In this document: positions 24,760 through 32,685 of the stretch, piece after piece
How positions within the stretch are numbered: position 1 is the first letter of the stretch
Layout of the letters: every line of letters begins with the position of its first letter
Assembly: GCA_937873425.1 (NCBI GenBank)
Contig: CALMYE010000261.1
Span: forward strand, 1-45,107
Length of the DNA: 45,107 bases
Source: an uncultured Sphingopyxis sp.
Lineage (GTDB): Bacteria > Pseudomonadota > Alphaproteobacteria > Sphingomonadales > Sphingomonadaceae
Direction of reading: 5' to 3'
Made by a program: the position numbers and the translations under genes
Notes under the pieces: generated by a model
What the model saw: only the letters and a program-made list of their open reading frames with translations
Databases searched by the model: none
Told to the model about the DNA's origin: nothing

Positions 24760-24975
24760 ATGGCGCAGCACCGGAAAGCGGAGCAAAGACGCAGACGCCG
24801 TCAGGATGGTTTGCGCCCCCTCGAAATCTGGCTGCCAGCAGTCATGATCGAGATGATTGACCAGCTGAAAAGGGATGATCTCTCGTCCAGGGAAGCGGTC
24901 ATCGCAGCGATTGTGGCGACAACGCTCAGCGTCAGATCACCTGAACCATCAGAAGGACAACCGATGATGCTCTGA
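24760..24975 (+). CDS. Small ribbon-helix-helix-like protein (71 aa)
   Basis: From the ATG at 24760 the product has 71 residues. A frame start at 24673 or 24700 is possible but the extra residues look non-coding. A basic N-terminus (a run of five Arg) is followed by a strand Leu-Arg-Pro-Leu-Glu-Ile-Trp-Leu-Pro, a helix and then a second helix starting Ser-Ser-Arg-Glu-Ala-Val. This is the pattern of an RHH domain. A strong hairpin follows the stop at once. It could regulate the adjacent repC or the transfer genes. Confidence 0.55.
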   Translation: MAQHRKAEQRRRRRQDGLRPLEIWLPAVMIEMIDQLKRDDLSSREAVIAAIVATTLSVRSPEPSEGQPMML

Positions 24976-24980
24976 AATTG

Positions 24981-25012
24981 AAAGGGGGCCCCGCGCCAAC
25001 GGGACCCCCTTT
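24981..25012 (+). terminator. Strong terminator hairpin after the RHH-like gene
   Basis: Arms AAAGGGGGCCCC (24981-24992) and GGGACCCCCTTT (25001-25012) pair over 12 bases with one mismatch around an eight-base loop. It lies six bases after the stop at 24975. The flanking A and T runs could make it work in both directions. Confidence 0.7.
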
Positions 25013-25171
25013 AACGCATCCTGTTGCCAGAGCGCCAAGTTCACCTCGCTTTCTAGCAACAGACCGAATGGCAAACAAGCGCTTCTGCGCGCGATGAAAC
25101 GCGCCCGAACGCTGCCAGGGATCGCCGCACCAGCTGGTGCATATGAAAGGGAGGTCAGCGACGCAGACATG

Positions 25172-25285
25172 AAAAACCCGGGCAGCGCCCGGGCCTTTCG
25201 AAGGAAGCTGTAATTTGCCGCGCCAAAGCGTGGCGAGAGACACCGGCAAGCTACCTGCTCCCTGACAACTTACAAGCATTTTTCG
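25172..25285 (-). ncRNA. Candidate antisense counter-transcript RNA controlling repC
   Basis: Read on the minus strand, a two-hairpin RNA can be drawn. The first is a nested stem with arms at 25244-25249/25215-25220 and 25231-25235/25221-25225. The second is a perfect 7-bp CCCGGGC/GCCCGGG stem (25187-25193 with 25177-25183) followed by five U (25172-25176). Plasmids of the repABC family encode such a small antisense RNA just upstream of repC, with exactly this hairpin-plus-terminator layout, and it represses RepC. The 5' end and promoter are not clear by eye. The upstream limit given is a guess. Confidence 0.45.
25177..25193 (-). terminator. Intrinsic terminator of a minus-strand transcript upstream of repC
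   Basis: A 7-bp perfect GC stem (CCCGGGC 25177-25183, GCCCGGG 25187-25193) with a three-base loop is followed on the minus strand by TTTTTC. On the plus strand it is followed only by CCTTTC, so the main direction is leftward. It would end the proposed antisense RNA. Confidence 0.7.
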
Positions 25286-25345
25286 CAAATTTTGCGGGCA
25301 ATGTTCTTTGTCTGTGCCGCACCTCAGGACTGAGGGAGCGAAGGG

Positions 25346-26824
25346 ATGATTATTGTCCAGAATCAGGCAGCCTGGGAGGTGAATAGCCGCCGCCGGGGAG
25401 GGCCAGCAGCGATCGGCGTCTGTCTGCCAAAACTGGGGATGCTCGAGACCGAACGGCTGACCATGATCACTTTCATGGAAGACCCGGCAGATCGGGCAAG
25501 ACATGCAGCGCGCGTCAGCAAGATGATGCGAGGGTTCGGACAGACCGGGACCGAAAATACAGGCAGACAGCGTCGGCGCAAACTACTCGATATCATCGAG
25601 ACCTTCGCGAGAATGCCGCCCGTGACGATCGATGTTCCGAGGATCGTCTGGCGCGATCTTTACGATGCCGCCGCGAGCATCGCCGCCATGAATATCGACT
25701 GGGACAGCCGCTGCGGCCCGCTCATTGCCGCCTCGAACGACCATCTCAAATGCCGGATCGGATGGACTGCCGCGCGCAAGAACATCAGGCGCCTTGCCGA
25801 ATACGGCCTGATCATCCCCCATTGCCTCGCCGGCAACGGCAAGCGATTTCTTGGGTCACGAGACAGCGAGGAGCGCTCCGACGCCTCAGGATGGTCGCTA
25901 GCCCCGCTGCTCCTCCTCGAGGATTACCTCACACAACTGGCCGCAACCGAGAAGGCCTTGGCCGAGCAGAACCTGATCCTGCCCAAAGAAATTCGAAAGG
26001 CAACAAGCAGCGCCTACCGGCTGCTGCGGCCGTTCGAGCAAGGCCACCCCTGGGCTGACAAGGCCAGAAAGAAGCTCGATGCGATCGCTGCGGCGCGGCG
26101 CACATACCAAAGGCGGAAAGGATCCGTGGACGCAATCGGAGTGCTCGGCCGCCTCGCCGAGGTCGCGACGCGGCTGCTTGATCGGTTGTCAGAGCGTATA
26201 TCGCTCGGCGAAATTGGGTCGCTGACACCTTCCGGGGACACTAGGGTGCGCCGGGATAGCCACCATCAATACAGCCCTGAAGAAGCTCTTGAATCTGTAT
26301 ACGGCTTGGCAGAGGGCGCTTGCCGACAGGAACCTGATGACGTTCGAACCACACCTGATGCCGACAGGGTCAAGCAAACAGCAGCCGAGGCCTGCCACAA
26401 CGCGCAGGTTTCGCTCGACGCGAATGATGTCTACGGCATCCATAGATCGGGGTTCGTTTGGGCCGAAGTCCCTGCCCTATTCCCCTTTATCGACGGCATG
26501 ATCGAAATTGGGAGGCGCCCCGGCCTGACCGAGCTCCACGAGGTCGCCCGCGTCTGCCAGATAGGACAGGCTACCGCCGCGCGGGCAAGTGCGACACTGG
26601 GCACAGGGATCGCACTCCTGTGCGCGCTGATCACCGGGCATCACCTGGCCAACGGACAAATCCGCAAGACCCCCGATGCATACATGCAGGCGCTGGTGCG
26701 GCGCGCCCGCAGCGGTGAGCTCAATCTCGGCCACACGCTGCTCGGCCGCAGAAAGGCAGTATTCGGCCAGGAGGATACAAGAGCTTCGAAAATGCGTATC
26801 TCTGTTCGATCATCGCTGCACTAG
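25346..26824 (+). CDS. repC: RepC-family plasmid replication initiator
   Basis: This 492-residue protein starts at ATG 25346, with GAGGGAG seven bases upstream. The N-terminal domain (about 80-240) has the RepC pattern. It includes a winged-helix recognition region Gly-Trp-Thr-Ala-Ala-Arg-Lys-Asn-Ile-Arg-Arg-Leu, then Gly-Asn-Gly-Lys-Arg-Phe and Gly-Trp-Ser-Leu-Ala-Pro-Leu. The C-terminal domain (about 385-470) ends with Asp-Ala-Tyr-Met-Gln-Ala-Leu-Val-Arg-Arg-Ala-Arg-Ser-Gly-Glu-Leu-Asn-Leu, the usual RepC close. It is longer and more divergent than typical RepC proteins (about 400-440). In alphaproteobacterial plasmids RepC opens an origin lying inside its own gene. No repA/repB partition pair is adjacent. 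That is unusual. Confidence 0.82.
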   Translation: MIIVQNQAAWEVNSRRRGGPAAIGVCLPKLGMLETERLTMITFMEDPADRARHAARVSKMMRGFGQTGTENTGRQRRRKLLDIIETFARMPPVTIDVPRIVWRDLYDAAASIAAMNIDWDSRCGPLIAASNDHLKCRIGWTAARKNIRRLAEYGLIIPHCLAGNGKRFLGSRDSEERSDASGWSLAPLLLLEDYLTQLAATEKALAEQNLILPKEIRKATSSAYRLLRPFEQGHPWADKARKKLDAIAAARRTYQRRKGSVDAIGVLGRLAEVATRLLDRLSERISLGEIGSLTPSGDTRVRRDSHHQYSPEEALESVYGLAEGACRQEPDDVRTTPDADRVKQTAAEACHNAQVSLDANDVYGIHRSGFVWAEVPALFPFIDGMIEIGRRPGLTELHEVARVCQIGQATAARASATLGTGIALLCALITGHHLANGQIRKTPDAYMQALVRRARSGELNLGHTLLGRRKAVFGQEDTRASKMRISVRSSLH

Positions 26825-26833
26825 GTCCGACTT

Positions 26834-27109
26834 ATGAAGCAGGAAGCCCTTATCGCTTGGACATCGCTCTACATCGGCGTGGGAATGATGGCGCTGATCT
26901 GCGCAGTGCTCGCGGTAGTAGTGACTGCCGACGACTGGCGCAGTGGCAGATGGCGACCCACGCACCAAACGGGGCTCCAGAAAGCTCTGGTCATCCCGAA
27001 GCTCTGGCTGCGCTGGCAGCTCAACTACCTCAAGGGCGCGCCCGTCATCCTGGCGATCAGTGTGTACTATGCTTGGCACGTTGGGTTCTCAGTGTTCTGG
27101 AACGTCTGA
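26834..27109 (+). CDS. Small membrane protein (91 aa) downstream of repC
   Basis: The ATG lies 9 bases after the repC stop on the same strand. The product has a long hydrophobic helix at about 8-32 and a second at about 70-88, separated by a basic loop, suggesting a two-helix inner-membrane protein. The last 21 bases overlap the end of the convergent lytic transglycosylase gene. I do not recognise it. It could be an entry-exclusion or transfer accessory protein, since those are often small membrane proteins near transfer genes, but nothing in the sequence proves it. Confidence 0.55.
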   Translation: MKQEALIAWTSLYIGVGMMALICAVLAVVVTADDWRSGRWRPTHQTGLQKALVIPKLWLRWQLNYLKGAPVILAISVYYAWHVGFSVFWNV

Positions 27110-27970
27110 TCGTCCGTCGAACGAGGCAAGCATCACCCGGCGAAACGGATTGGGCGCGGGAAGCGTCGCCGAGGCCAGCGACACGCCGCCGGTCGAATTC
27201 GGGGTGGCAATCGAGCCCATGATCGTGCGCACATAGTTGCGGGTCTCACGAAACGGCGGGATGCCGCCAAACTGGTCCACACGGCCCGGGCCTGCATTGT
27301 AGGCAGCCAGTGCAAGTTCCCATGTCCCGAAGCGATCCAGCTGCTCGCGCAGATACCGCGCACCGCCGACAAGGTTTTGCCGAACATCCCAAGGGTCGGT
27401 GACACGCAGATATTGCGCCGTGCCAGGCATCAGCTGAGCCATGCCCATCGCACCGGCGCTGCTTCGCGCGAAGGGACGATATCTGCTTTCCTGCGCCAGT
27501 AAGGCGTCAAACAGAACAACGGGCACGCCGGCATCGCAAGCAACGTCGACGATCAAGTTGAAATAGGCTGTCCGGCGAGCCTGGGCATCCCTGCTGATAC
27601 CATATCGCGGGAAGAAGCTACGGGACTGGCAGAGTGGGTCATCCTGCGAAGGGCGGAAGGGTGAAGAAGCAGGGCCCATGAATGATGCACCTGCCCGCAT
27701 CCACGAAGGAACAGCGGGACGCGCGGTATAGGGATTGATCGTGAAGCTGTGAGGGACCAACTCAAAGTCGCCGTGCAACTCTTGTGAAAACGCATCCACT
27801 GGAGCCGGAAGCGGTTCGACTGATTGCTCGAGATCGACCGCCCCGCGCAACTGTGGGGCGAGCACAGCGAAGTCCGGTTTTGCCTCTGGCGAAAACACGT
27901 CGAGAATGGCTTCGCGCGCTGATGATGGCGTCGGCGTCAAAGCGACGAGCACGAACAGGAGATTTTTCAT
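27089..27970 (-). CDS. Lytic transglycosylase (SLT domain), conjugation-associated
   Basis: From the ATG at 27970, with AAAGGTG upstream, this is a 293-residue exported enzyme with a signal peptide ending Pro-Ser-Ser-Ala. Its SLT domain spans about 135-270. The catalytic Glu161 lies in Leu-Leu-Ala-Gln-Glu-Ser-Arg-Tyr, followed by Ser-Ala-Gly-Ala-Met-Gly-Met-Ala-Gln-Leu-Met-Pro and later Ala-Ala-Tyr-Asn-Ala-Gly-Pro-Gly-Arg-Val. Such VirB1-like enzymes cleave peptidoglycan to let the transfer apparatus through. A longer frame to 28198 exists but its extra part looks non-coding. It lies outside the main operon, as is common for these enzymes. Confidence 0.9.
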   Translation of the reverse strand: MKNLLFVLVALTPTPSSAREAILDVFSPEAKPDFAVLAPQLRGAVDLEQSVEPLPAPVDAFSQELHGDFELVPHSFTINPYTARPAVPSWMRAGASFMGPASSPFRPSQDDPLCQSRSFFPRYGISRDAQARRTAYFNLIVDVACDAGVPVVLFDALLAQESRYRPFARSSAGAMGMAQLMPGTAQYLRVTDPWDVRQNLVGGARYLREQLDRFGTWELALAAYNAGPGRVDQFGGIPPFRETRNYVRTIMGSIATPNSTGGVSLASATLPAPNPFRRVMLASFDGRSDVPEH

Positions 27971-28157
27971 TACCACACCTTTCGGCGTGGTTCGGATATC
28001 GCCCCTCGTTTCTAAATGAACAGGCGGCGCATGGCAATCGCCCACAATCTGGCATCGCACAGAAGAAAGGGGCGGTGGCCATCGCGAGCCGTGCCGGAGA
28101 ACGTCGGGTCGATCCAAAGGGGAAAGATGGTGGGGGTGAGCTGAGAGGAGCGAATTT

Positions 28158-29072
28158 ATGCTGATTGCGCTCAGACCCACCCAGGAGACCATCGACATCG
28201 TTGCTGCACTGAAGGGCCGTTGGCACGGTTCCTATGCGATGTGCGTCTGCCCCGCGCACGCAGACCGAACGCCGTCGCTTTCAGTCCGGCAGGGCGAGCG
28301 GGGTATTCTGGTCCACTGTTTTGCGGGATGCCGCAGCGAGGATGTCCTGCGCGCAATCGGTCGGACCAAACCGATCCTGAATTCCCCTTCGCCGAGCTAC
28401 CGTCCAGAAGGAACTGCGCCCAACGTCAGAAGGATCTGGGATCAGGGCACAGAGATCCGCGGGACGCTCGGCGAAGTCTACCTTCGATCGCGTCGACTGC
28501 CCGTCAACCTCCCCGACTTACGCTTTCATCCACGTTGCCCTTTTGGCCGCAAGCCCAAAACCATCTTCCGGGCGGCGGTGCTGGTCGCCGTCAGAACTGG
28601 GCACAAAATGACGGCTGTCCAGCGGATCAGGCTGACGGACGATGGAACATGGCATGATGGCAAATTCATGCTCGGCAAACCCGGACAGGGTGCTTGGGCT
28701 CCACAGTTCGAAGGCAATGTGCTCGCTATTGCTGAGGGCATGGAGGATGCGGCAAGCTATGCTCAGATCAGAGGAATCCCGTGCTGGGCAGCACTCGGGA
28801 ATGAGCGTCTCGCGCTAATCAACGTTCCAGACCATGTTGGCACCCTTTACATCGCCGCGGACAACGATGGTCCAGGCCGATGCGCTGCAATGGCGGCAGT
28901 TGGATCACACAACATACCGGAAAGGCAGATCATTCGTGATCCACCGCCAAGGCGTTTCCACGACTGGGCGCAGGCAGCGGCAAAAACAGCAAGGCCCAGG
29001 GACGAGAAAAATTCGAGCAAAAACGCTTACAAATCGGACTTTACAGACGCAGACATTAGTTCATCGATCTAA
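28158..29072 (+). CDS. Zinc-finger/TOPRIM primase-like protein
   Basis: This 304-residue protein starts at ATG 28158 with GAGAGGAG upstream. It has an N-terminal CHC2-like zinc finger (Cys31-Pro-Ala-His34, then His-Cys54-Phe-Ala-Gly-Cys58). A TOPRIM domain at about 185-260 carries Glu194 in Ile-Ala-Glu-Gly-Met-Glu-Asp and an Asp-x-Asp at 236-238 in Ala-Ala-Asp-Asn-Asp-Gly-Pro-Gly. This is the layout of small plasmid and phage primase-like proteins, which may prime the transferred strand in the recipient. The C-terminal tail is polar. Its last bases overlap the end of the next, convergent gene. Confidence 0.85.
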   Translation: MLIALRPTQETIDIVAALKGRWHGSYAMCVCPAHADRTPSLSVRQGERGILVHCFAGCRSEDVLRAIGRTKPILNSPSPSYRPEGTAPNVRRIWDQGTEIRGTLGEVYLRSRRLPVNLPDLRFHPRCPFGRKPKTIFRAAVLVAVRTGHKMTAVQRIRLTDDGTWHDGKFMLGKPGQGAWAPQFEGNVLAIAEGMEDAASYAQIRGIPCWAALGNERLALINVPDHVGTLYIAADNDGPGRCAAMAAVGSHNIPERQIIRDPPPRRFHDWAQAAAKTARPRDEKNSSKNAYKSDFTDADISSSI

Positions 29073-29680
29073 GCCTTTTTCATCCTGTCGGTTGCTTGAT
29101 CTACCAGATCGGAACGTCCGGCTAGTGAGGCTATCTGTCCGAAGGCGATCAAGGCCATTGTGCGACAGAAACTCACTACCTCCAGAAGAGAGTCGTCATC
29201 AAAGGCAGGCTCGATATAGTCACCTTGTAACCTTCGGGACACCTGATGGACACCGCCGTGGGTGTAGCCGTTCATCGCACTCCATGCGCTTTGCTTCACC
29301 GTCGAAAGAAATTTGACCGAGAATTCTGGGCGCTCCTCGATCGCCTTGATTAGATCACCGAATTTCGGCGCGATCGTATCCTTTTCGACGAACGCTTCTA
29401 TCTCCTGTTCCGAAGCGCAGTAATGAATCCAGGCCCCGCGCACGAAGCACTCGAAGGCACATCGGACGAGGGCGAATGCACTTGCATAAGTGGCCATCGA
29501 TATCAGTGTGATAATGCCAGCATGGTGCTCGATCGACAGATCGAAGAGTTGGCCAGGAATGCGATGCCTGTGATCGCCTTTGATCTTCAAGCCTTCGAGG
29601 CTGGCGCGAATCCATGCCAAATCATCCTGCGCCATTGAGATGGCCGTCCGAACGTTTTCCGAGCTTGTACTCGTTTCCAT
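29069..29680 (-). CDS. DUF6988-like protein of unknown function
   Basis: From the ATG at 29680 (GGGAAAG upstream) the protein has 203 residues. A longer frame reaches 29794. It is mostly helical, with a hydrophobic segment Ile-Ile-Thr-Leu-Ile-Ser-Met-Ala-Thr-Tyr-Ala-Ser-Ala-Phe-Ala-Leu-Val-Arg near residues 55-75. Conserved-looking motifs are Glu-His-His, Phe-Val-Arg-Gly-Ala-Trp-Ile-His and Tyr-Thr-His-Gly-Gly-Val-His-Gln-Val. These match my recollection of the DUF6988 family, a group often found in accessory DNA and possibly distantly like HEPN/AbiV-type proteins. No function is established by this sequence. It may form a pair with the gene at 29730. Confidence 0.6.
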   Translation of the reverse strand: METSTSSENVRTAISMAQDDLAWIRASLEGLKIKGDHRHRIPGQLFDLSIEHHAGIITLISMATYASAFALVRCAFECFVRGAWIHYCASEQEIEAFVEKDTIAPKFGDLIKAIEERPEFSVKFLSTVKQSAWSAMNGYTHGGVHQVSRRLQGDYIEPAFDDDSLLEVVSFCRTMALIAFGQIASLAGRSDLVDQATDRMKKA

Positions 29681-29729
29681 GTTTGTTTCTTTCCCACCGC
29701 CTGTGGCTGGGGTCATTGAAAGGTTAATG

Positions 29730-30323
29730 TCACCGCATTCCTTCGCGTGGGAGTGTGGGATCACCAGCATCAGACCTGCGCCAGTACTCTTCACCAGCAG
29801 CTATGCCAGATGCTGTGAGAACATAGCGGTCGGCATAATCGGAGCTTGCCGCGAGCAGCCCGAGGCGAACCAATGGCGCGACACTGCCGTCGGCAACCGA
29901 TCTTTCGCTGCGCGTTTCACCGTTTACGATTGTCCATCGCTTGCGACCATTCTCGATGAATAACTCAATTTCGCTCGGAATTCTGGTCGGAGCAGACGCT
30001 TCGCCCCGTACAGTCGACCAGCGGTGAGAAAAACAGATTGTCAGGAAGCTCAGCGTCTCCCTTGCCCGAGGGGGAATTTCCAGCCAGTCGACCAAAGCAT
30101 TGGCCGAAGGGAGCAACCCCTCGCGCTTGTTCAACAGGGCTTCTTGTCCGCAGAGATAGGCCTTCACCATTGCGCGCTCGATCTCGCCAATCGTATTTTG
30201 CGTGCGCCCCCCTTTACGCGCCTCGCGATCCCGGGCGACAATTTCGCGCGCGGCCTCGCGGAACAACGCGCGCATTTTCGATGTTGGTCGCTCGGCTTTG
30301 GCAGGCTTCCTTTTGACGTTCAT
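29730..30323 (-). CDS. Unknown 197-aa protein, winged-helix-like C-terminus
   Basis: The ATG at 30323 gives 197 residues. The N-terminal 60 residues are basic and helical. The rest contains an Arg-Glu-Thr-Leu-Ser-Phe-Leu-Thr helix and a C-terminal Val-Arg-Leu-Gly-Leu-Leu-Ala-Ala-Ser segment with Tyr-Val-Leu-Thr-Ala-Ser-Gly-Ile-Ala, like the recognition helix and wing of MarR-type domains. No family is recognised. It lies 49 bases before the start chosen for the DUF6988-like gene on the same strand, and may be its regulator or partner. Confidence 0.5.
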   Translation of the reverse strand: MNVKRKPAKAERPTSKMRALFREAAREIVARDREARKGGRTQNTIGEIERAMVKAYLCGQEALLNKREGLLPSANALVDWLEIPPRARETLSFLTICFSHRWSTVRGEASAPTRIPSEIELFIENGRKRWTIVNGETRSERSVADGSVAPLVRLGLLAASSDYADRYVLTASGIAAGEEYWRRSDAGDPTLPREGMR

Positions 30324-30352
30324 GGTTGCAACATCCCGAAGAAAAGCGAGCC

Positions 30353-32608
30353 TCAGACCGGCTGACGCGGCGCGATGCCGAGGCGCTGTGCGACCTGCGT
30401 GTAGAGACCGACGATGCCGGGCATGGCGACCGTGACCGCGAGACCGAATGGTACAGCTTCATCTATCGGAGTGCCCGGATCTGGATCGCGCTGCACAACG
30501 AGGTCAATCGTCATATCCGGGCCGACGACCGGCGCTTTGTCACCTTCCCAGCAACGCATGAATATGGTGCCGCGATTAGTCTGATTGCCGTCAGGTTGAA
30601 GGCTACGCGGAGAAACGCCCAAAGTGCCGGCTTCTGCTGGATCGAGCAGCTTGAGGCGAACGGATCGGTAGCTCTTGCGTCCCGGTTGCACGGGTGTGAA
30701 CCATGCTAGCGTCGCCGACAGGCTGTGGGGCCGGGCCTGACCGCTCATGACCGCCGGTATGGGGACACGGACAGTGGTGACACGGTCGCGTGAAAGTTCT
30801 CCAACCGCCCAGAACGTCGCGCGGTCCTCCGCGCACGCTACCGCGTCTTCGGCGTCGACATAGCCAAATCCCAGGAAGCGCCTGATATTGTCCTTGATGT
30901 GGCTGTGATGCCCGCCGACCGGACCGATGATCGCTTTGATCCGTGCAGCAATGTCATCGGGCCAGCGGGCGGGATGGACAAGCAGCGCCTTGAGCAGGGC
31001 CGCCCGCTGAATGTGGGGCAGGCCCGCAAAATCCGGATACGCTGCCTCCAGTGCGTCGTGGATTCGATGACATGTGCGTGATGCCAGCGCGGTCGCGCCG
31101 CTGGTCCCGCCCGAATAGCCTTCGGCTACCCCGAAGGCGCCGGTACGAGGCGCCGCCACTTTGAGGCCAGCGGGGCGCGTTGAGGGCGCCGGTCTGACGA
31201 AGACATGACCGTCGGTCCGCATCTGGCGGAGGTGCTCGCGACCTCCCGGCATCAAAATGTCAGGTTTGACTGATCGGGCAAATCCAGGGCCGAGAGCGCT
31301 CGACGGGTTGGCGGCACGAATGCCCGGAAAGGGGTCGATGATGGTGCGGGCGGCGCGGCGGTCCGCAGCCGACACCCAATCGTCATTGGACGCGCCGACC
31401 GTCACCGCGTTGATTGCCTCGGACGGCGAAAACATACGCCGGTCAGCCATCAGATTGCCGATCGCGGTCAGCGTGCCGTCACAGCGAGCGGCGGCGTCAG
31501 CGTCTTCGAAAGCCGTGCCGGTCGCGAAGGCTGGGACGCCGAAGGTCTCCCTCACATTACCAGCACTCACCAGAAACAGAATGCCGTATCGGTACGCCAG
31601 TCGATCCAGCAGCCGTGCCCATGCCGACAGCGACGACTGAAAGGGACGCCGCTCGTTGCCAAGCGAGAGATTGACGATCAGCACGCCCGGCGCCGTTGCA
31701 TCCGGGCCTTCTCGCATCGCTCTAATGGCGAGAAAGATGATGTCGACGACAAGCCGTCGTGCCGGGAAGCGATCCCCAGCACCCATCACCGGAACAACAT
31801 GAATGCGCCGCGGCAATGCCGGTGCGGGATTGTTCCTGTCGCCATGCACGAGGAGCGACGCCATCGCAGTGCCATGGACGCGTTGGTCCACGGGGGCATG
31901 GGGTTCGAGATCGAATTGATCATCCACGACCAGATGAGCGGCGAGCAGCGGATGTGCGGCGACTGGAACTCCGTCGAGCAGGGCCAGGATCGGTTCGCGC
32001 AGGTTGCCGACCGCAGCAGCGGTGCCGGCGTCTGTGACGTCCTCGATCTCGATCGTCGTCGCTAGGCTTTGCGGGCGGATGTGCATGACAGGCTCGAGGC
32101 TGGCGATGCCGCCTTCCGCCTGATCGATGATCTCCCGGATCGCGCGTACCGGCAAATCCACGAGCAGGGCATGATAGGCGATCTCGGGCAGCCGGGCACG
32201 CGAGATGATCTGCCCGCCGCGTGCGGTCACTGCCGCGCGCACTTCATCTTCCCGTGCCTGGGCCTGAACCTCAGAGGCTCGGTAGATCAATTCGATCTCC
32301 AGCGGGACAAGCTCGTCCTCGCCGCGCTCCTCGATCTCCTCGGCGAGAAAACTGGCGTCGATTCGTTGGACCCTGTCCTGAGGCCCCCATGGTCGCAGAT
32401 CGCGAAGCAGTTCGAACACGCCACGCCACGGCGTCTCCCCGAATTGCAGTTGATCGGCGTTCCAGCGCCTCCAAAGAGAGAGCAGTTCTGCGAGCGCGCG
32501 TGCGTCCGGAACAAGGAGGTAGGCAACGGGCTCCTTGTCGTCGTCGCTGCCTAACTCCTCCTCGTCGATCAGTTGTGAACGGACAGAATAGGCTGCAGTC
32601 TGCTGCAC
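30353..32608 (-). CDS. Subtilisin-family (S8) serine protease, 751 aa
   Basis: A complete Asp-His-Ser triad is visible: Asp212 in Ala-Leu-Leu-Asp-Gly-Val, His245 in Val-His-Gly-Thr-Ala-Met-Ala and Ser503 in Gly-Gly-Thr-Ser-Gly-Ala-Thr. The oxyanion Asn351 lies in Val-Ser-Ala-Gly-Asn. Residues 1-200 form an acidic N-terminal domain without a signal peptide, so the protease is probably cytoplasmic. The C-terminal about 200 residues are beta-rich and unassigned. Intracellular S8 proteases of this type are known from defence-like modules with an AAA ATPase, but no ATPase partner lies nearby. The start is the GTG at 32608 with no clear ribosome site. The frame stays open to 32674. It runs in the same direction as the gene upstream. 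Confidence 0.88.
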   Translation of the reverse strand: MQQTAAYSVRSQLIDEEELGSDDDKEPVAYLLVPDARALAELLSLWRRWNADQLQFGETPWRGVFELLRDLRPWGPQDRVQRIDASFLAEEIEERGEDELVPLEIELIYRASEVQAQAREDEVRAAVTARGGQIISRARLPEIAYHALLVDLPVRAIREIIDQAEGGIASLEPVMHIRPQSLATTIEIEDVTDAGTAAAVGNLREPILALLDGVPVAAHPLLAAHLVVDDQFDLEPHAPVDQRVHGTAMASLLVHGDRNNPAPALPRRIHVVPVMGAGDRFPARRLVVDIIFLAIRAMREGPDATAPGVLIVNLSLGNERRPFQSSLSAWARLLDRLAYRYGILFLVSAGNVRETFGVPAFATGTAFEDADAAARCDGTLTAIGNLMADRRMFSPSEAINAVTVGASNDDWVSAADRRAARTIIDPFPGIRAANPSSALGPGFARSVKPDILMPGGREHLRQMRTDGHVFVRPAPSTRPAGLKVAAPRTGAFGVAEGYSGGTSGATALASRTCHRIHDALEAAYPDFAGLPHIQRAALLKALLVHPARWPDDIAARIKAIIGPVGGHHSHIKDNIRRFLGFGYVDAEDAVACAEDRATFWAVGELSRDRVTTVRVPIPAVMSGQARPHSLSATLAWFTPVQPGRKSYRSVRLKLLDPAEAGTLGVSPRSLQPDGNQTNRGTIFMRCWEGDKAPVVGPDMTIDLVVQRDPDPGTPIDEAVPFGLAVTVAMPGIVGLYTQVAQRLGIAPRQPV

Positions 32609-32685
32609 GTGCGAGACTCTGCTGAAAGACAGAAATCCCTGCAGCGCTGCTGCCAGATATGGCTCACCATCGGTTCAATCCGCCG

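Larger units (their letters stand above)
24976..25345. other. Non-coding region upstream of repC
   Basis: This 370-base stretch has no gene on either strand that I can support. It holds a terminator hairpin after the RHH-like gene (24981-25012), a second hairpin that ends a minus-strand transcript (25177-25193), a long structured inverted repeat (25215-25249), a short palindromic AT-rich CGCAA-ATT-TTGCG at about 25284-25296 and the repC ribosome site GAGGGAG at 25332-25338. Confidence 0.6.

Noticed and set aside
29082-29100. Left transposon end near the TGTCGG after the primase-like gene
   Set aside because: The match to the right end is in the same orientation and only six bases long. No 5-bp target duplication could be paired.
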